Made by a program: the position numbers and the translations under genes
Notes under the pieces: generated by a model
What the model saw: the letters and a program-made list of their open reading frames with translations, nothing else
Databases searched by the model: none
What the model was told of the DNA's origin: nothing
Assembly (NCBI GenBank): GCA_040954595.2
Contig: CM082583.2
Location: 6,696,001 to 6,760,000, forward strand
Source of the DNA: Balanoglossus misakiensis
Taxonomy: Eukaryota; Hemichordata
Direction of reading: 5' to 3'
DNA: 64,000 nucleotides
Shown here: in pieces, positions 1-13,900 of the stretch
Numbering within the stretch: the stretch's first letter is position 1
How the letters are laid out: each line of letters starts with the position of its first letter

Positions 1-3000
1 TATGACTTCGACAAGAATGCGTTCATGGTGACGCTGCACAGTGCCACCGATCTGCCGGTGAAAGATCCGACGACCAACAGCTCCGACCCTTACATAAAAC
101 TATGTCTGCTGCCGGAGAAAAAACACAAGGTCAAGACCAGGGTGTTGCGCAAAACACTGAATCCTGTCTACGAAGAAACCTTCACATTCTACGGCCTGCA
201 CTATAACCAACTACAGGGAATCACCTTACATTTCGTCGTCCTCAGTTTTGACAGATTCTCCCGGGATGACGTCATTGGAGAAATTGTGGTCCCATTGGCT
301 AACATTGACATGAGCGAAACGGCGGTGCACTTGTCACGTGACATCAAACACCGAAATCCCAAGGTAAGGGAAAACACTTGAAATATTGTAGAGCAAGTAA
401 TGAAGTTCTCTCGAGGAGAACGCGTTTAATACTGAAGATATGACCAAAGCCTCTTCTCAAGAGTCTTTGAGTCGGCAGGGAAAACAAATCAAAAGGGTAA
501 AACGGTAAATTGTGTAATTAAACTTAACACGCAACTCTATAGCTGCAGTGCAAATTGAATGTATGGTAATATGGTGGCGATTTATACATGTATGTACCGG
601 TCGAATTAAGGGGATCCGAGTCTCACTGACCATAAGAAACAACCGAAACAAAAACTCGAACAACGCCGTTCGCACACAAGTTGTGGATTGCAAACTGGCA
701 TTTACTCGGCGAAATGTGTGTTCTTGTAGACTGAAAACTAGAATTGAATTATAGTCTATCGCCCCTCCCCCGAGAGGGTGGGGAGCGATAGAGGGCGCCT
801 CGAGTGACCGATCTTCCAATGTTCTAGAAAACAATTCTTCGTACACCAAATGTTGTAATTGCGGCAGTAAAGGCCAAAATTAAATATTCATTACGGAAAT
901 TCGATTTGACCCAGATAGACGCCGTCAAGGTTGTCATGATTAATGTTCATCTATCGATACTGGACGCCGTCCTCACTCGTAACAAAATGGATTACAGACG
1001 GACAACTTGCGGTGGTCGTAATTGACCACCTTGACCCCCTTATAAGTAATATCAGATGGTACATGGGATCTGTTTGATATTTTGGGGGAAGGAGGGTAGA
1101 AGTTTCACCGCTTTTCCAGCAAAAAAAAATAATTAAGCAAAAATTAATTTTAAAAACAAAATCATCACTGTAGTTGCATCTCATCTATCTCATGTACAAT
1201 CGAGAATGCCAGAAAACCTGAAGAAAAAAACACAATGACTTCGCTTTCAGTCTTTCTGGTTCTTTTTTTTCTACAACTTGAAAGCTGCTAAAAGACTGAA
1301 TCGAGGAACTTGCTCATGGCTTTTAGCTTGGAGATTGTTATGTGGCACGTGAGCTTCTGAATTTCGTGCCGTTGAAAGAAAAAATATATCTTCCGTTTGC
1401 TCGTTGACACCAGCGAGCATACAGTGTCGTTTGAAAGCCTTGCAGTGGAAGAGTTCTTGTTGCATTGTTGTCGCCGCTTGTATGACGAAATATGGAAGCA
1501 TGAAATAGAGAAACCTTGCCGCGGGGAAACTGATAACAGCTCCGCCTTGAATATTCCCAATACTCATGTCTCAAGGTGTGAAAAATTGTTCCCAAGAACA
1601 CTTCCTGAATACAAAATAAGATCGCGACCCTTGTTGATGAAGCGGTGGCCTTTAAAATAGTGACGTCAGAATGTACGATATTTTCTGTATTTGAGAGAGG
1701 ATTTTTTTAAAAGATTAAAATACTAAAAGATGTTGACACACTTCTATTCACAGACCCAGCTAAATCTTACAAGTAGAATGACCACTACTCGATGATCTCA
1801 TTATATTACCTCTGCAAACCTTATGTGGGGAGAGATATTACTATTGTCATTTAAGAATGTTTCAGAGAGCGTATTGACGTGAAACAAGAGAATGTAATGA
1901 GATAAGCTGTCAAACAGAAGCGACTCTGTCCCGTGAAGACATTCTGTGCAGCAAACTTTTGACTGAATACGAGGAGTCCTGTCATGATAGCCGTGAATTT
2001 TCTAATGCTTCACGCTTGCTCGAACAACACGTGTATCATACTCTCTGAGATAACACCCTTTACTTAAAATGTCAGGGACATTACCCCTGTCAAGTAGAAC
2101 TAAAATACCATAATTCAAAGGATATACATAAGCCCACGTCAAATATAAGAACATGTAAATAATATTCACACGGGATTTACTTAACTCTTAACTCTGTTAA
2201 CGGCGCGAGGAAATCGTTTAGTTGTGCTATGCAGCAACATCAATTCATAATGCACAAAATAATAATTCAATTACGAAAATTGTCACCAGAATCTTATTCC
2301 TCTTTTCAATGCTCTGACAATGTCGCACATTTGTCGTAAACGGCGTTTCATTAAACCTAATGATATTGTATGATATGAAACCCATAATCTTGACAGGTGG
2401 CTCCGAGCCAGCAGCTGAAGTATTTAATCATTTACAACGCCGCGATATAAAAGGGGGCCGATTGAAGATTACCCCGGTGATGTTGACATCACTATAAAAA
2501 TTACTGTCAGAAATATCAGAACTTGTGTGACGTAAAAGCTGATATGAGTATATGTCACGATAAATCATTCTTGTTCGTACGCGTCATGTACATAACCCGC
2601 CGGGTATAAACTGTCGCTTTTTAAATTTTGATCACTGTCAACTCGTTGTGTCACATGAGTGGCGACAAGAGAGACGAGAGTGTCGGGGCTGGAAGACAGT
2701 CATGGACACGTTCCCTTGCGAAAGAATTGCGGCATAACTGCATTGAAGACCGCATGAAGTCGCTAAGTCGCGAATAATAATCACGAATCAACCGGCATTC
2801 AGCAGAAATGTGCTCAGAGCAACCAAACGTGCAGAAATGCCATATGTACATAATAAGCGCCGTGGTTGCTCTAGTCGGATATTGTACTGCGGGGCCTCGC
2901 AAGGTTTTTTTCCGTGACAGTCCAAGAGGCAACCCGATTGATTACTTGTCGACAATGAAAATGGACCCTTTTTCTCTACTAATTAATGATATACGTCTCG

Positions 3001-6000
3001 TGAAAAAAAGGATGTTTTCGTTAACATTAATAAACTCCTAAGCAGTTTCATTGATTAAGTTATCCTTGGCCATCTGCTTGTGTTGAGACGATCGCATCTT
3101 TGATCGGGGTTAAGAATGGCCCAGGAATCGCTTTTGGGTGACATTTCACAATCGACAGGGATAAATATAGAAACGATCAACTTTCAGTCTTCACGAAGAT
3201 ATTGCCGCAATATGAGATGCTATAGAGATGCGGTATATTGAACCGGGTGGAAGGCGATGACAAATATTAGCACAGCCAGTGTGCAAACATTCATGTTCTC
3301 ATTGTGGCACGGCATTTTACTTGTGAGCAGTAGTCACACATTAAAAACGCTATTCACCTACCCCCGCCTACACGCTTTATGTAGCGTGTCTTCATCAACA
3401 TTCATTGTGAATTATTCAACTTTTAGGTTGTTAAATCTCTCTGATAATATTATGACGCAATGCAGGATATTTGCATAACGCACTGCGCTGACAGTAATAA
3501 CAAAACGACAAAGGAAGTAGGAATATTAATTATTTTGAGCCAAGAAATATTAGAGTGCAGTTGCCATCTTGTTTTAAGAAAAGATTTATCTTTCAGTTAA
3601 CAAGACATTGAATGTGTCTTTGATTAGCTGACTAGTGATTATATAGGGGCATTTGTTTTTAGCGATGGGGAAATTCAGGTTTATTTTGTAAGCAAAAGGC
3701 ATAAATAATTATTGTGACAGATTTTATATCCACGCCGAGAATTATTGTCGAAGAAGACGGGCTCGTATTTTCCCCCTTTAAAATCAATTCTACACAATTC
3801 TTTTCTTGCGCGTTGTCCGCTTTCTAGACTTTCTAAGAATTGGATTCACCTGCGCCGAGAACTTGAAACCTCAGTATGCGCGCATTTACATCATTATCGG
3901 ACGTAAACTACTATGCATAGCCATCAAACCCTTTTCAACGATTTCATCTGCAGGCTATTGTGTCGCCTTTCCGAGAGTTTCGGGTTCGGCTCTACCGCTG
4001 ACAGGATGCATTACGCATCTGCTCATCACCTCGACACACCGGGCCGACCTTTTCCCGCTAATGTGACCATTAAATGTAAATTATTCCCGTCTCTCTGTGG
4101 TGGTTGAATCGCGCGGATTTGTGACGTGCGCGATGCTACCACCAAGAAAGAAAGCAAATTAATCAAGTCACGAAGACGTCGCGATAAATCTTTCGACATC
4201 ATGATTAGTGGAAATTGTCAAGATGGTGACTTGGCGGTTTCATTATTTCAAAAACAATGATTATCACTCTTTGGTGTAATCCAAAAAAAACCTAGTTTTA
4301 TATCAAGTGTGTATTTACACGTCACTTCACGAGACATCGCAGCGTAAAAGTTTGACTTGACCTTGTACGGTGTGGAGATGACTGAAGGAAAAAAAAACAA
4401 AAAAAGATATTCTAAATGATAACCCGGAAATTTAAACTGATCACTTCACCGTTGCTTGAATTCAATCTGAACTCTGCTGACAGTTCCAGGGTCACACGAT
4501 TTTGGTTGCATATCTCAATTGAACACTATTTCCGCCTCGTTGGTCACCGTCACTTCCGTCCTTTCATTTCGAAAATTGCCTGTTTGGACCGCTAATTTAT
4601 TTTCTGAGATATATATATAAAACGTCGAAATCGTATATTCATTCTTGTTAAAATGTACGGCTTATTACACGATGACCCCTACCGAAGTATGAAAGCAGTG
4701 GGAAAAATTATTGCAAATGTTCCACGCCTTGTAAGTAGAGGTACTTCTAAGTTTTCTCGGATTCTTAATTTCTACTCTCACTCAACATTTGATCTTCTTC
4801 ATATAGAAAATGTCGCTGAACGGAGCCTTGTGTTGATTACATGTACAAAAAGAAGCGTCAAGCCTTGTAGATTAGATTCTCTGCGCTAGCAACAAATTGT
4901 TTTCTTCCCTTCAAAGGATTCACCAAAATGACACTAATAAAAATGATAAATCTCTTCAGTTCACTCCGACCATCATCATTATCGTCACTCGCTTCATTCA
5001 AAGTCATCTATAACCACAGCGAGAGCAAATGTAGACAAAATGGCCTCCTACGCAATCTAAGGCTAGAAAGTAGTGGACGTGTATTCTGCCGGCGATAGGT
5101 CATGTGACCCGCGAAAAATTTACATATTGATTTTAATCACACACTCGAATGTCCATCGTACACTTACATTGTATATCATTCACATCACGTAGCAAGCGAC
5201 GTCTGCCTAATTGACGAGCCGCACATATCTTTAAATGTCAGGCATTCGACCTTATCAAGCAAGTCGGGTTTTTAAAAACAAGCCCGAACGATGTTTTCTT
5301 CTAAAATTTTAACTTCAAAATTTGCGCAGCTCACTAGTATGTGCTTACACTTAAAATATCTAACAGTAATTTAGTTACCATCGCCACTGTCTGATGTACC
5401 CTGTCACCTGTACATGTATATAACACAGATATCTTCACACCGCCTTGGGGCATATATCACACAAACTGGCTTTCCGACCTACTTCAAGTCAATTTCGTGA
5501 CTGGATCCATGACTACTGATTTTTTTAATGACAGGGTAAAACAATCTTAACATCAGAACATTTCGAGACTGGTAAATACTAGTATACCGTGCAGTTAATG
5601 AAAGGCGCTGGGGCAAGGGCGTGACGTCATCACCAATTGTTTTATTTAGGCTATAACCCTCGTTCTAAATCACAGGCCACACTTTTAACGATATTGCCAT
5701 GATTTATGGCTTCCCTCATCGCTTCGAAACCAAGCACAGACTGGACAATGAGACAGAGTTGGCATTCTGGGCAGAAGGTGTACCATCGGCAACAAACGCA
5801 AGAGTATGCCTGTCGCCAAATCACGTGGCACTGTTAGGCCAATCACACGCTGAATAAAACGAATCCGTGGACGTCACAGTTGCTGTGGCCCTGTTGTGTT
5901 CAGATGGTACATGTCCCAAGAGATCCGCTTCTGCCATTTCAGTGTGTATCAACATCAATTGTGATGTGTTCTGATATCGTGACAGGATCACAGAAATGAC

Positions 6001-9000
6001 GTCTTATGGAATCCGTTACAAATAGAATTTCCACCTCATTTACTGTTGGTTACTGTCAAGACATGTCAGTGCTTCTGAATCATCTCTATGTGTTATAATA
6101 AAACAAATTACTTCACAATTTCATAAGGGGAAACACGGTTAGATTTTGATACTGTGCGTGGAAGTGTGTTCTCACAAGCGTTATACATTGCAGTATGACC
6201 GCGATATCTTTTGGGCGACATTTTAAACAGGGCTTGCTTACTATTTCTATGGCAATGCATAGGCTTACATTATTTTTAAATGATTTGGAATTTTTCACTT
6301 TCTGGCAACGTTTGTAAAATAAAACAAAACAATATTTGAACGCTTTCAAAATATGCGAAAGGAGTTTTAAGAGTCTAGCATTTTATGGGAACCACGCATG
6401 TTTTTCTTGGTAGAACATCCGTGACAAATCTGAAATATCTGCGTTTAACTTATTAATTTTCCAGTCCTATCTTAATTACGTAACGCAACAAGTGCCTAAT
6501 AAAAGTTTATCTGTAGATTATTAGCAATTGATCACCACGGAAACTCCACAGGCAGAAACAGGTGTTTGCTGATAGTGGGTGATGTAGACACGTCATGTGA
6601 TCAATATCTGAATGACAGGTATAGTGCCCGTATATGCATCCTGACTGCACTGGTTACATGTATTTAACAGCGTTTCAACGAGCTCTCTGTCAGGCCAGAT
6701 GTTGCAAGCACACGGGTCGAGTGGATTTTGTACAAAAGCTCCGACTTTAAATCTTTCAACGTACAAAATCGGTTAAACACATCCGCTTCGAAAATGTTGT
6801 AAAGCCAAAATGCGATCAAACACGCTTGAACCAGGCATTGTTTTCCGGAAGCGCTTTTGTGCTCGAACTGAGCACGTGGCTTGAATATAAAATACCACTG
6901 AGACTCGCGGCAAATTACTTCGAATATACACGTGAACACAACTTATCACTCCCAGCGTCTTGTTGTGTTGTGGGAAGATAAATTACTCAGCGTTTATCAA
7001 TATAAATTTAAATAAATATCTTTGTGGGACATTGTATGCGTCAATGATGACTTAGGTATTCTGCATTCTTTGAATAAAAGTGTTCGCAATAAAAACTTCC
7101 TCATAAGGGAGCCGTCATTATTTACGGCCTGGGGGGGGTCGGAGGAATTACACTAGAAACTCCAAAATTTTGAGAAACCCCCCCTGCCAAGCATGCAGAT
7201 TTTGAGAAACCCCCCCTTCCAACACAGAAATTTCGACTGGCCCCCCCCCCTAAAACCGGAACAACTACATATCAATACATGTATCTGTATTGAACACCTA
7301 TTGCCTGGCCATGAGGGCCATAGCGGCCGTTTATTACACCCGAGGGGCTGTGAGTTACCAGAATCATATGCTATTTCCCGAGGCCGCAGGCCGAGGGAAA
7401 TAGCATATGGTTCTGGTAACTCACAGTCACGAGGGGGTAAAAACGGCTGCTATGGCCCGAATATAGGCCAGGCTATAGGTGTTTTATAATAAACCTCATG
7501 CTATCAGCTGGGAAAATCTTGCAATTTTCTCTTGAGGTTGGCAGACGACATCTTCAGCGGTGGCCATTGTGTCAGACGACGCGACACCGATTGACGTGAC
7601 CGAGTCTGCGCACTCACGCTGGTCACGTGACCGGTTTATATTTTTTCTGCTATTTCCCTAGAGGGATTCATAGTCGATTCTATTTTCCTATCACGTGACG
7701 GATTCTGGCGAATCACGACACAGTATTAGCATGAGGTATATTATAAAAATCATTATAATATACCTCATGCTAATACTGTGCCGTGATTCGCCAGAATCCG
7801 TCACGTGATAGGAAAATAGAATCGACTATGAACATGATGAACCGCTAGGGAAATAGCAGAAAAAATATAAACCGGTCACGTGACCAACGTGGTCACGTCA
7901 ATCAGCGTCGCGTCGTCTGACACAATGGCCACCACTGAAGATGTCGTCTGCCAACCTCAAGAGAAAATTGCAAGATTTTCCCAGCTGCTAGCATGAGGTT
8001 TATTATAAACACCTATAGCCTGGCCTATATTCGGGCCATAGCAGCCGTTTTTACCCCCTCGTGACTGTGAGTTACCAGAATCATATGCTCTGGTAACTCA
8101 CAGCCCCTCGGGTGTAATAAACGGCCGCTATGGCCCTCATGGCCAGGCAATAGGTGTTCACTATTACAGTAGTGTAGTAAAAGACCTTTCAACTCCAGGT
8201 TCACCCTGCTACATTGTAGGTGATCATCAGTTGCATCATGATGGATTGAAAAGGGTGAAACAACAAAACAATCTCAAAGTCACAACTAAATAATGATTAC
8301 CGTAAAAGCTCACCCATAACCAGTAACCATCAAGTAGCATTGTGTAATTTGGACAGGCATCGTTAAAAGTCAAAATGATTATCAAACTTTGTTGATATAA
8401 TAAGGAGATATGTTTTTTATGCATGATCAGGCAAGCATGCCAATCCTTTATCAGCAAATTTTGGGAAAAATACTTTGATAGTGCAGTGTGGACACTCTGG
8501 TGTTCCGCGACCGGAGGTCGCGGAGCGCTGCAGCACTTGCACAGCACACAACTAAATCTTTCAGTTGAAAAACTTTGATACATTTCCCAAAAATGAGTGA
8601 CCCCCCCTCTTCATCTACAATTTTTGAGAAACCCCCCCCCTGCAGCCTTCCAATTTTTGAGTAACCCCCCCCTTCATTCCTCCGACCCCCCCAGGCCATA
8701 AATAATGACGGCTCCCTAACACCTTGCTGACGTACAATGGAAAATTCCTAGTCGATAGAAAAAATGACTGAAAGATATTACTTACAGTAGAGGGTATGCG
8801 CAATGAGGACTGCAAGCCAGGAGAAAGGCATTCCCGATTTTTGTCGTCACTTTCCATGACCGTTGGTTTATGCATATTATCTTCAGTTGCTACCGAAATC
8901 TTGAAAAATCCCGTCCATATCGTCAGAGTCATGACCCTTCACTTTCACTTGGTTGTCGGAAATTGCTCTGGGTAAATGACCAGAACGTTGCTGTCACTAC

Positions 9001-10939
9001 TTTCGGCCATGGTGTTCGCACGTCAAAGATTGAGTTCCGAATGATGGAAACGTGGCACCTCACTGACCATCTGACAAATGCGCTGGCAGACAACTATCCA
9101 ATTGAAATGTGTCATTTACCAGGTGTATTTTGCGAAGCTTGTGATTGGTTGATGCGATTGCGAAGTTGTTTAGCATACCAAAATCACAGATGTAGTCTTA
9201 GTGCTGCATGCGTGTTGTAGACAGGATAATATAGTCGTGTCTTGCAATCGTTCAGATATTGAACTCCGCTCGGGCCTGCGGCGCTCGTGTTGTTCAGCAT
9301 CTGAACGATTATACTCCATTCGTACATTATCTTAATCTTACCAGTCTCCGTCACTGGAGACTAATATTTGGGACAAAGTAGCCTTGACACTTATGCCTAT
9401 CCATAACAGTCTTCATCTCCATGCTAATATTTCTGGTTTTAATAAATTGCTTGGAGCAGAGCGGGTGATAATTTGACCCAGGGTACATATGCTACTTTTA
9501 TTACATGCCCTCGGAATCGGGGAGGTCATTTTTTGAATATTAATGGCTTTCAAAATATTGCGATGAAATATTCAATGTGTTGACTTGTTCTCATTTAGTT
9601 AGATATTCCAACATGCGACGCTGTATCGACAGTGGACAGATTTTAGCCTAAAACGCTCGGCTACGTCCTATACAATTACATGTACGTATAGAGACGATTT
9701 ATAGGTTGCTTTGAAGCAACATGAATTATACAGCTGCGGCGAGGGAAAAGATATGAAGGGAACTCTATGCACGTATCAAACAGGCTGACTCATAAATCAA
9801 TTAAGATTTCCAGTTTAACTCTAGGTTCGCCGGTGATTATTGATCGAGAAGTTATGCTGAACGGGATTCTCTATATTTATTCACTTCGGTGTTCTATTTT
9901 AGGCGACAATAAATGTCACTTACTTGAAGTCCGTATTTACGTCTCTCGACAAACTTTCTTTTATTGTCTACGCAGGTACCCCGTAACCAAGGTCACGGGG
10001 ACTTACTGGTGTCGTTGTCATACCAACCAGCAGCAAATCGTTTGACTGTTGTGGTTTTGAAGGCTCGAAATCTACCCAAGATGGATGTGACAGGGCTATC
10101 AGGTAAAAATAACGCCCGCTGCGAATGATCAAGTACACACAAGTATACGTGTGATACACGTATCAACATCAGTAATTGACTACCCATACATACATACAGA
10201 CAGACAGACAGACAGACATTGCATGATTCTGAAAAGTTGCTATAATTATTCAATTCTCTGATGAAACTTAAAGAAGAAGCGGCGAGATAGAAGGTATGGC
10301 TTATTGTGAAAGAGTTGTGTCGGTAGAACAGGTGTCTTGCCTAATCTGTTCCACAGGCGATATGATGAAATTCTATTTGCATTTTAAATTTTAATCCGGG
10401 TTTGAAATCGGGTTATTGCTTTTTCTCACCGTGTACTAAGTATGACGTCACACTGCTCTCTCTCAGCTTCAATCGGATACCATGACAACGCACATATCAT
10501 TACGAAGAGAATAACGATCGACTTGCCCGTTGCTGTAAAGTGGCAAATAGCACGTCGATTAATTGGGTAAAAATAAAACCCACACCAAAACGTCACTGTT
10601 ACCGCTCGAACGATTTCCTTGTTTCCAGCAGATCCGTACGTGAAGATTCACCTCATGTACAACAACCAACGCCTGGCTAAGAAGAAGACGAGACTGAAGA
10701 AACGCACCCTGAATCCAGTCTTCAACGAGTCTTTCTTGTTCGATGTACCCATCGAAGGACTGGCGAACGTCAGCTTGGAGTTCCAGATCCTGGACCACGA
10801 CCGCGTCACCAAGAACGAAGTCATCGGACGCCTGGTGATCGGCAGCAAGGCCAGCGGCGAGGAGGAGAAACGACACTGGAAAGAAATCACAGAAAATCCA
10901 CGGAAACAAATCGCCGAGTGGCATAAATTAACAGAGTAA
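1..10939 (+). CDS. SYT4: Synaptotagmin-4/11-type protein, 3' part (C2A and C2B domains)
   Basis: Three coding exons are visible: 1-363 (entering from the left edge), 9976-10102 and 10632-10939 (stop TAA). Phases fit (0, then 1). The first exon is nearly all of C2A, with the family signature [18 protein letters not shown]. The second holds the C2A-C2B linker and start of C2B ([18 protein letters not shown]). The third completes C2B and ends in the typical IAEWHKL tail. In loop 3 of C2A the sequence is [11 protein letters not shown]: the first calcium-binding Asp of other synaptotagmins is Ser here. That substitution is the known hallmark of the Syt4/Syt11 branch and weakens calcium binding by C2A. 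The family sits on secretory vesicles and controls neuropeptide or retrograde release. The transmembrane N-terminus lies outside the window. Whether it is the SYT4 or SYT11 orthologue cannot be told; invertebrates usually have one. An AATAAA at 11870-11875 is a possible poly(A) signal. Confidence 0.93.
7106..8717. mobile_element. Non-autonomous foldback element with long terminal inverted repeats, outer unit
   Basis: The left end AGGGAGCCGTCATTATTTA (from 7106) is repeated inverted at the right end (to 8717), and the similarity continues inward through GGCCTGGGGGGG and TCGGAGGAAT. Just inside both ends are degenerate repeats of the type TTTTGAGAAACCCCCC. No transposase-like frame is present, so it is a MITE or foldback element. 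I cannot see an unambiguous target-site duplication. It sits in the synaptotagmin intron and encloses a second inverted-repeat unit at 7291-8160. Confidence 0.85.
7291..8160. mobile_element. Inner foldback unit: a palindrome made of smaller palindromes
   Basis: The ends are TGAACACCTATTGCCTGGCC at 7291 and its inverse ending at 8160. The whole unit is a long inverted repeat centred near 7750, where GCATGAGGTATATTATAA meets its complement. Each arm also contains its own hairpin. In the left arm 7295-7483, ATAGCGGCCGTTTATTACACC pairs with a related inverse copy, and AATAGCATATG pairs across a GC-rich loop near 7383. Arms carry repeated TCACGTGA motifs. No protein-coding capacity is seen. Confidence 0.85.
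9243..9312. repeat. Short hairpin (inverted repeat)
   Basis: AATCGTTCAGAT near 9247 is complementary to ATCTGAACGATT near 9299. The loop contains CTCCGCTCG facing CGCTCGTG, the same ACTCGC/GCTCGTG style of loop seen in the elements at 22290 and 31255. Confidence 0.6.
10196..10220. repeat. (CAGA)n microsatellite
   Basis: A short run of CAGA units lies in the intron between the second and third visible synaptotagmin exons. Confidence 0.8.
10627..10631 (+). promoter_or_regulatory. Tandem NAGNAG splice acceptor of the C2B exon
   Basis: The intron ends TTTCCAGCAG. Use of the second AG gives L-S-D-P-Y-V-K, the usual C2B spacing. Use of the first AG inserts one Ala (L-S-A-D-P-Y). Both keep frame. 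Confidence 0.6.
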
Positions 10940-13900
10940 CTTTGAAATTAGATGACAAAGTATTTTTGTAGCTTGTTCGAATATTACTTTGTATTTAGTT
11001 GGAGTGTTTACTTTCAGACGGAGGTCCGTCATCTTCGATGCCATATTTTAAGTCATTAACTTCTGAAATAACATATCAATTGGTTGCTCCGCAACAGAAT
11101 TATTGTAACCTATAGCAACGGAATGACATCTTTCCGGTAAGATCTGTGCAAAACTGTAATTTATAGTGATTTCAAGTCCATCGTGTAAAATACTGGTTGT
11201 TAATGGAATATTACGGAATATTACTATCAGATATTAGTCTTATATTTCAATCGTACGTAGGCCCTGAATTACAAGGATCTATCGATCAGTTAGTGAGTCA
11301 CAAGCAGTCGCAATCAGTTAGTGAGTTTATTATAAGCCGTCGGACTTATTTGTAGTCGATACAGTTTGCACGTACTGAACATAATTTAAAAGAATTTAAC
11401 CAAATCACGACCGAATTAAGAATCACACTCTGATATTTGACCGAGACAACGGTCTACGGTAAAATAGAAAACCCGTTAGTTGAAAATGTATAATATGTAT
11501 TCCTGAAGTTACATTTTAACACATCGCTTGATTTTATGTAGTCTGTCTGTGCGACGTCATGAAACATTTGGATCTGAGCCAGTTCAGAGCCGCGACAAAA
11601 TCCACATGGCGTCACTGCACTGCAGACGGAGATCTGCAAGATAATTTAGATATTTAGACAACCGCTATCATTTATTAGATGCATATACAGAGATGTACGT
11701 GCAGATCAGTGTTAGCGCATAATCTACATAATTATCAACTAATAATGTTATCATGATATTTAGTTATTCATTGTACTTAATGTCGAAAGCAGTAATTGCT
11801 ATTTTTCGCCATAGTAAACTTATATATCAGACAAATGCTATTATTTTATCTCGTTTAAGTATATAATGAAATAAATTATGACTGGTTAGTAGTGGTCAGT
11901 GTGGCATATTAAACAATTTAAGTTTTCTGTATTAACATTTGAAATGTCTTCATAGAATTGAGCTAACAAATACAATTGCGTTAAATGGTGTCCCGGAACG
12001 TATCGGGATGGTATATTTTATCTAAACAAAATGTAATTGTGCCGCCTAATCAAATAGAGACCAAATTGGTTTAATTTAAAATATGATAACATCCGTCGGA
12101 AGAATGCTGATGGTAATCAAAGAAAGGCTCGGCACCTGCCCTCTAATGTCAAAAAGTAGATAGTATAGTGGCTCTACAGTTTGGGCAGAAGCGACATATT
12201 TTGTTGTGTTTAACATATAAATGGGCGTTTTGACGGGTAGCAAATAAAACACAAGATGATTCTAAGATATTTACAACTAGACTTCTCAAAAAAAGTGTCT
12301 ATGTCATTTTTCAAATCTCGAGCGTTCGAATGATGATGAGTCCACTGATTGTGGGGCTTGCATTTATGGAAACAAAATGTAATTTTATCATGCCTTCCAA
12401 CTGATTGCCACGAAGTGAATTGCGACCTGAGTCACATAGTTTATATTTTAGGCCTGAGACACACTTTGGGGGACAAATACTATACATTATGCCAAACAGT
12501 GTACAAAATTACCATTCTACAAAACGCACACGTCTGCTTTGAGATTCGTTGTAAACACTATAAGTTTCTATTCATTATGTTGAATAAATTATTTCTACAT
12601 ATTTGTCACAAATTGGCTAAAACGTCAACAGCCATTTAACAATATTAATTTATTCAAAATGGCGGATGGAAAAAAGTAACCAATCACTACGATCGAAATG
12701 ATTCTGGGACATGTCGGCCATGTGTCTGTTCCAAAAATGCCAGATGTGTCACTTCACCGGCAAGATATTCCTCACACGTAAACAGACAAATTTATATTAT
12801 TTCGCTATGTAACTGGTTTACTATAGCAAACCTGTCCTGATGTGTTGACAGAAATCTAAAAAATGAAGATAAAACGGGGAATTGGGAAGGACAGGCTGCG
12901 TTTTCAACCCATCTGAGTTCAGAATTAAATATTCAATGCTAAATTCCACAAGCAGAGATAGTCGGTAAATGTATACATAAAGTCCTTTGGAGCAATGTGT
13001 GTGTAATGTACATTATTTTCAGGGAATGGGCAACTATTCTAAATACAGAAGTGTAATATAGATTGATAGAAAATTTATGATTATTGTACATGTTTAAATA
13101 CTACTGTGTATATATATATCAACTTCTCCGCCATGCGGGATTTGTTAAATCCAATTGAAATAATCTGTAGACGATTTAGAGGAACGTATTAAGTCAAGAT
13201 TTTGAGATTTAGTTTGTGACGACTTCAGTTTCAAATGTATTCTGTATCACGGTTTCACTGCCGCTCATTTACTGAAGAAAAAAACTGCCGAAATGACGTC
13301 TCATTACTTGAGGAAACAAATCACAAATCAGCTTTAAAATTCTTGGCAAGGATTCCCGATTGGGATAAAGGGGTTATTGAGTGTTCGCTTGATTTTGTGT
13401 GACAACCTGAAAACTTTTTGCATGCACTAAAAACAAATTTGTATGATTTTTGTTATTTAATTTCCATTTTTTAAGAACCACAATTTACTGCAAGATCTGG
13501 ATCATTTTTGCAGATTAATCTGGTTTGATTGATTTAGAGTTTTGCCATGATTGACTTCACTGTAGTCACAGGTGTATTTTATGATTTTATATGAATTAGT
13601 ATTAGTTTATACCGACAGAAGTTTGAATATGATATTTAAATTGAAAAAAGTTATTTTGCTTATTTGGGAATGTCGGATAAGACAGCCAAAATGAATTTTA
13701 AAGTTATGATTGTTTTCCCCCCCAAAAAACAGCTCAAAGAAAGGTTTCATCGCAAATCATTCACTTGACTACCCAAGGTGTTAATTAATATGGATATAAA
13801 ACTGAAAACAAAAGAAAGCATGTAACACCATTTAAATCAAAGAGTCCATATCCATGATATGTTCAGTATTCTGTTGTTTGCAATGTCACATTTATTAGTC

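Larger units (their letters stand above)
364..9975 (+). other. Large synaptotagmin intron (about 9.6 kb), non-coding
   Basis: This stretch separates the C2A exon from the linker exon. It begins GTAAGG and ends CGCAG. I find no convincing exon in it on either strand. It contains a small GC-rich hairpin at about 752-796, the nested palindromic element at 7106-8717, and a short hairpin at about 9243-9312. The many short open frames here have no domain content and no splice logic. Confidence 0.7.

Noticed and set aside
8236-9220. Overlapping frames of 82-116 residues
   Set aside because: They lie in or beside the foldback element, overlap on opposite strands, and show no domain or splice partner.
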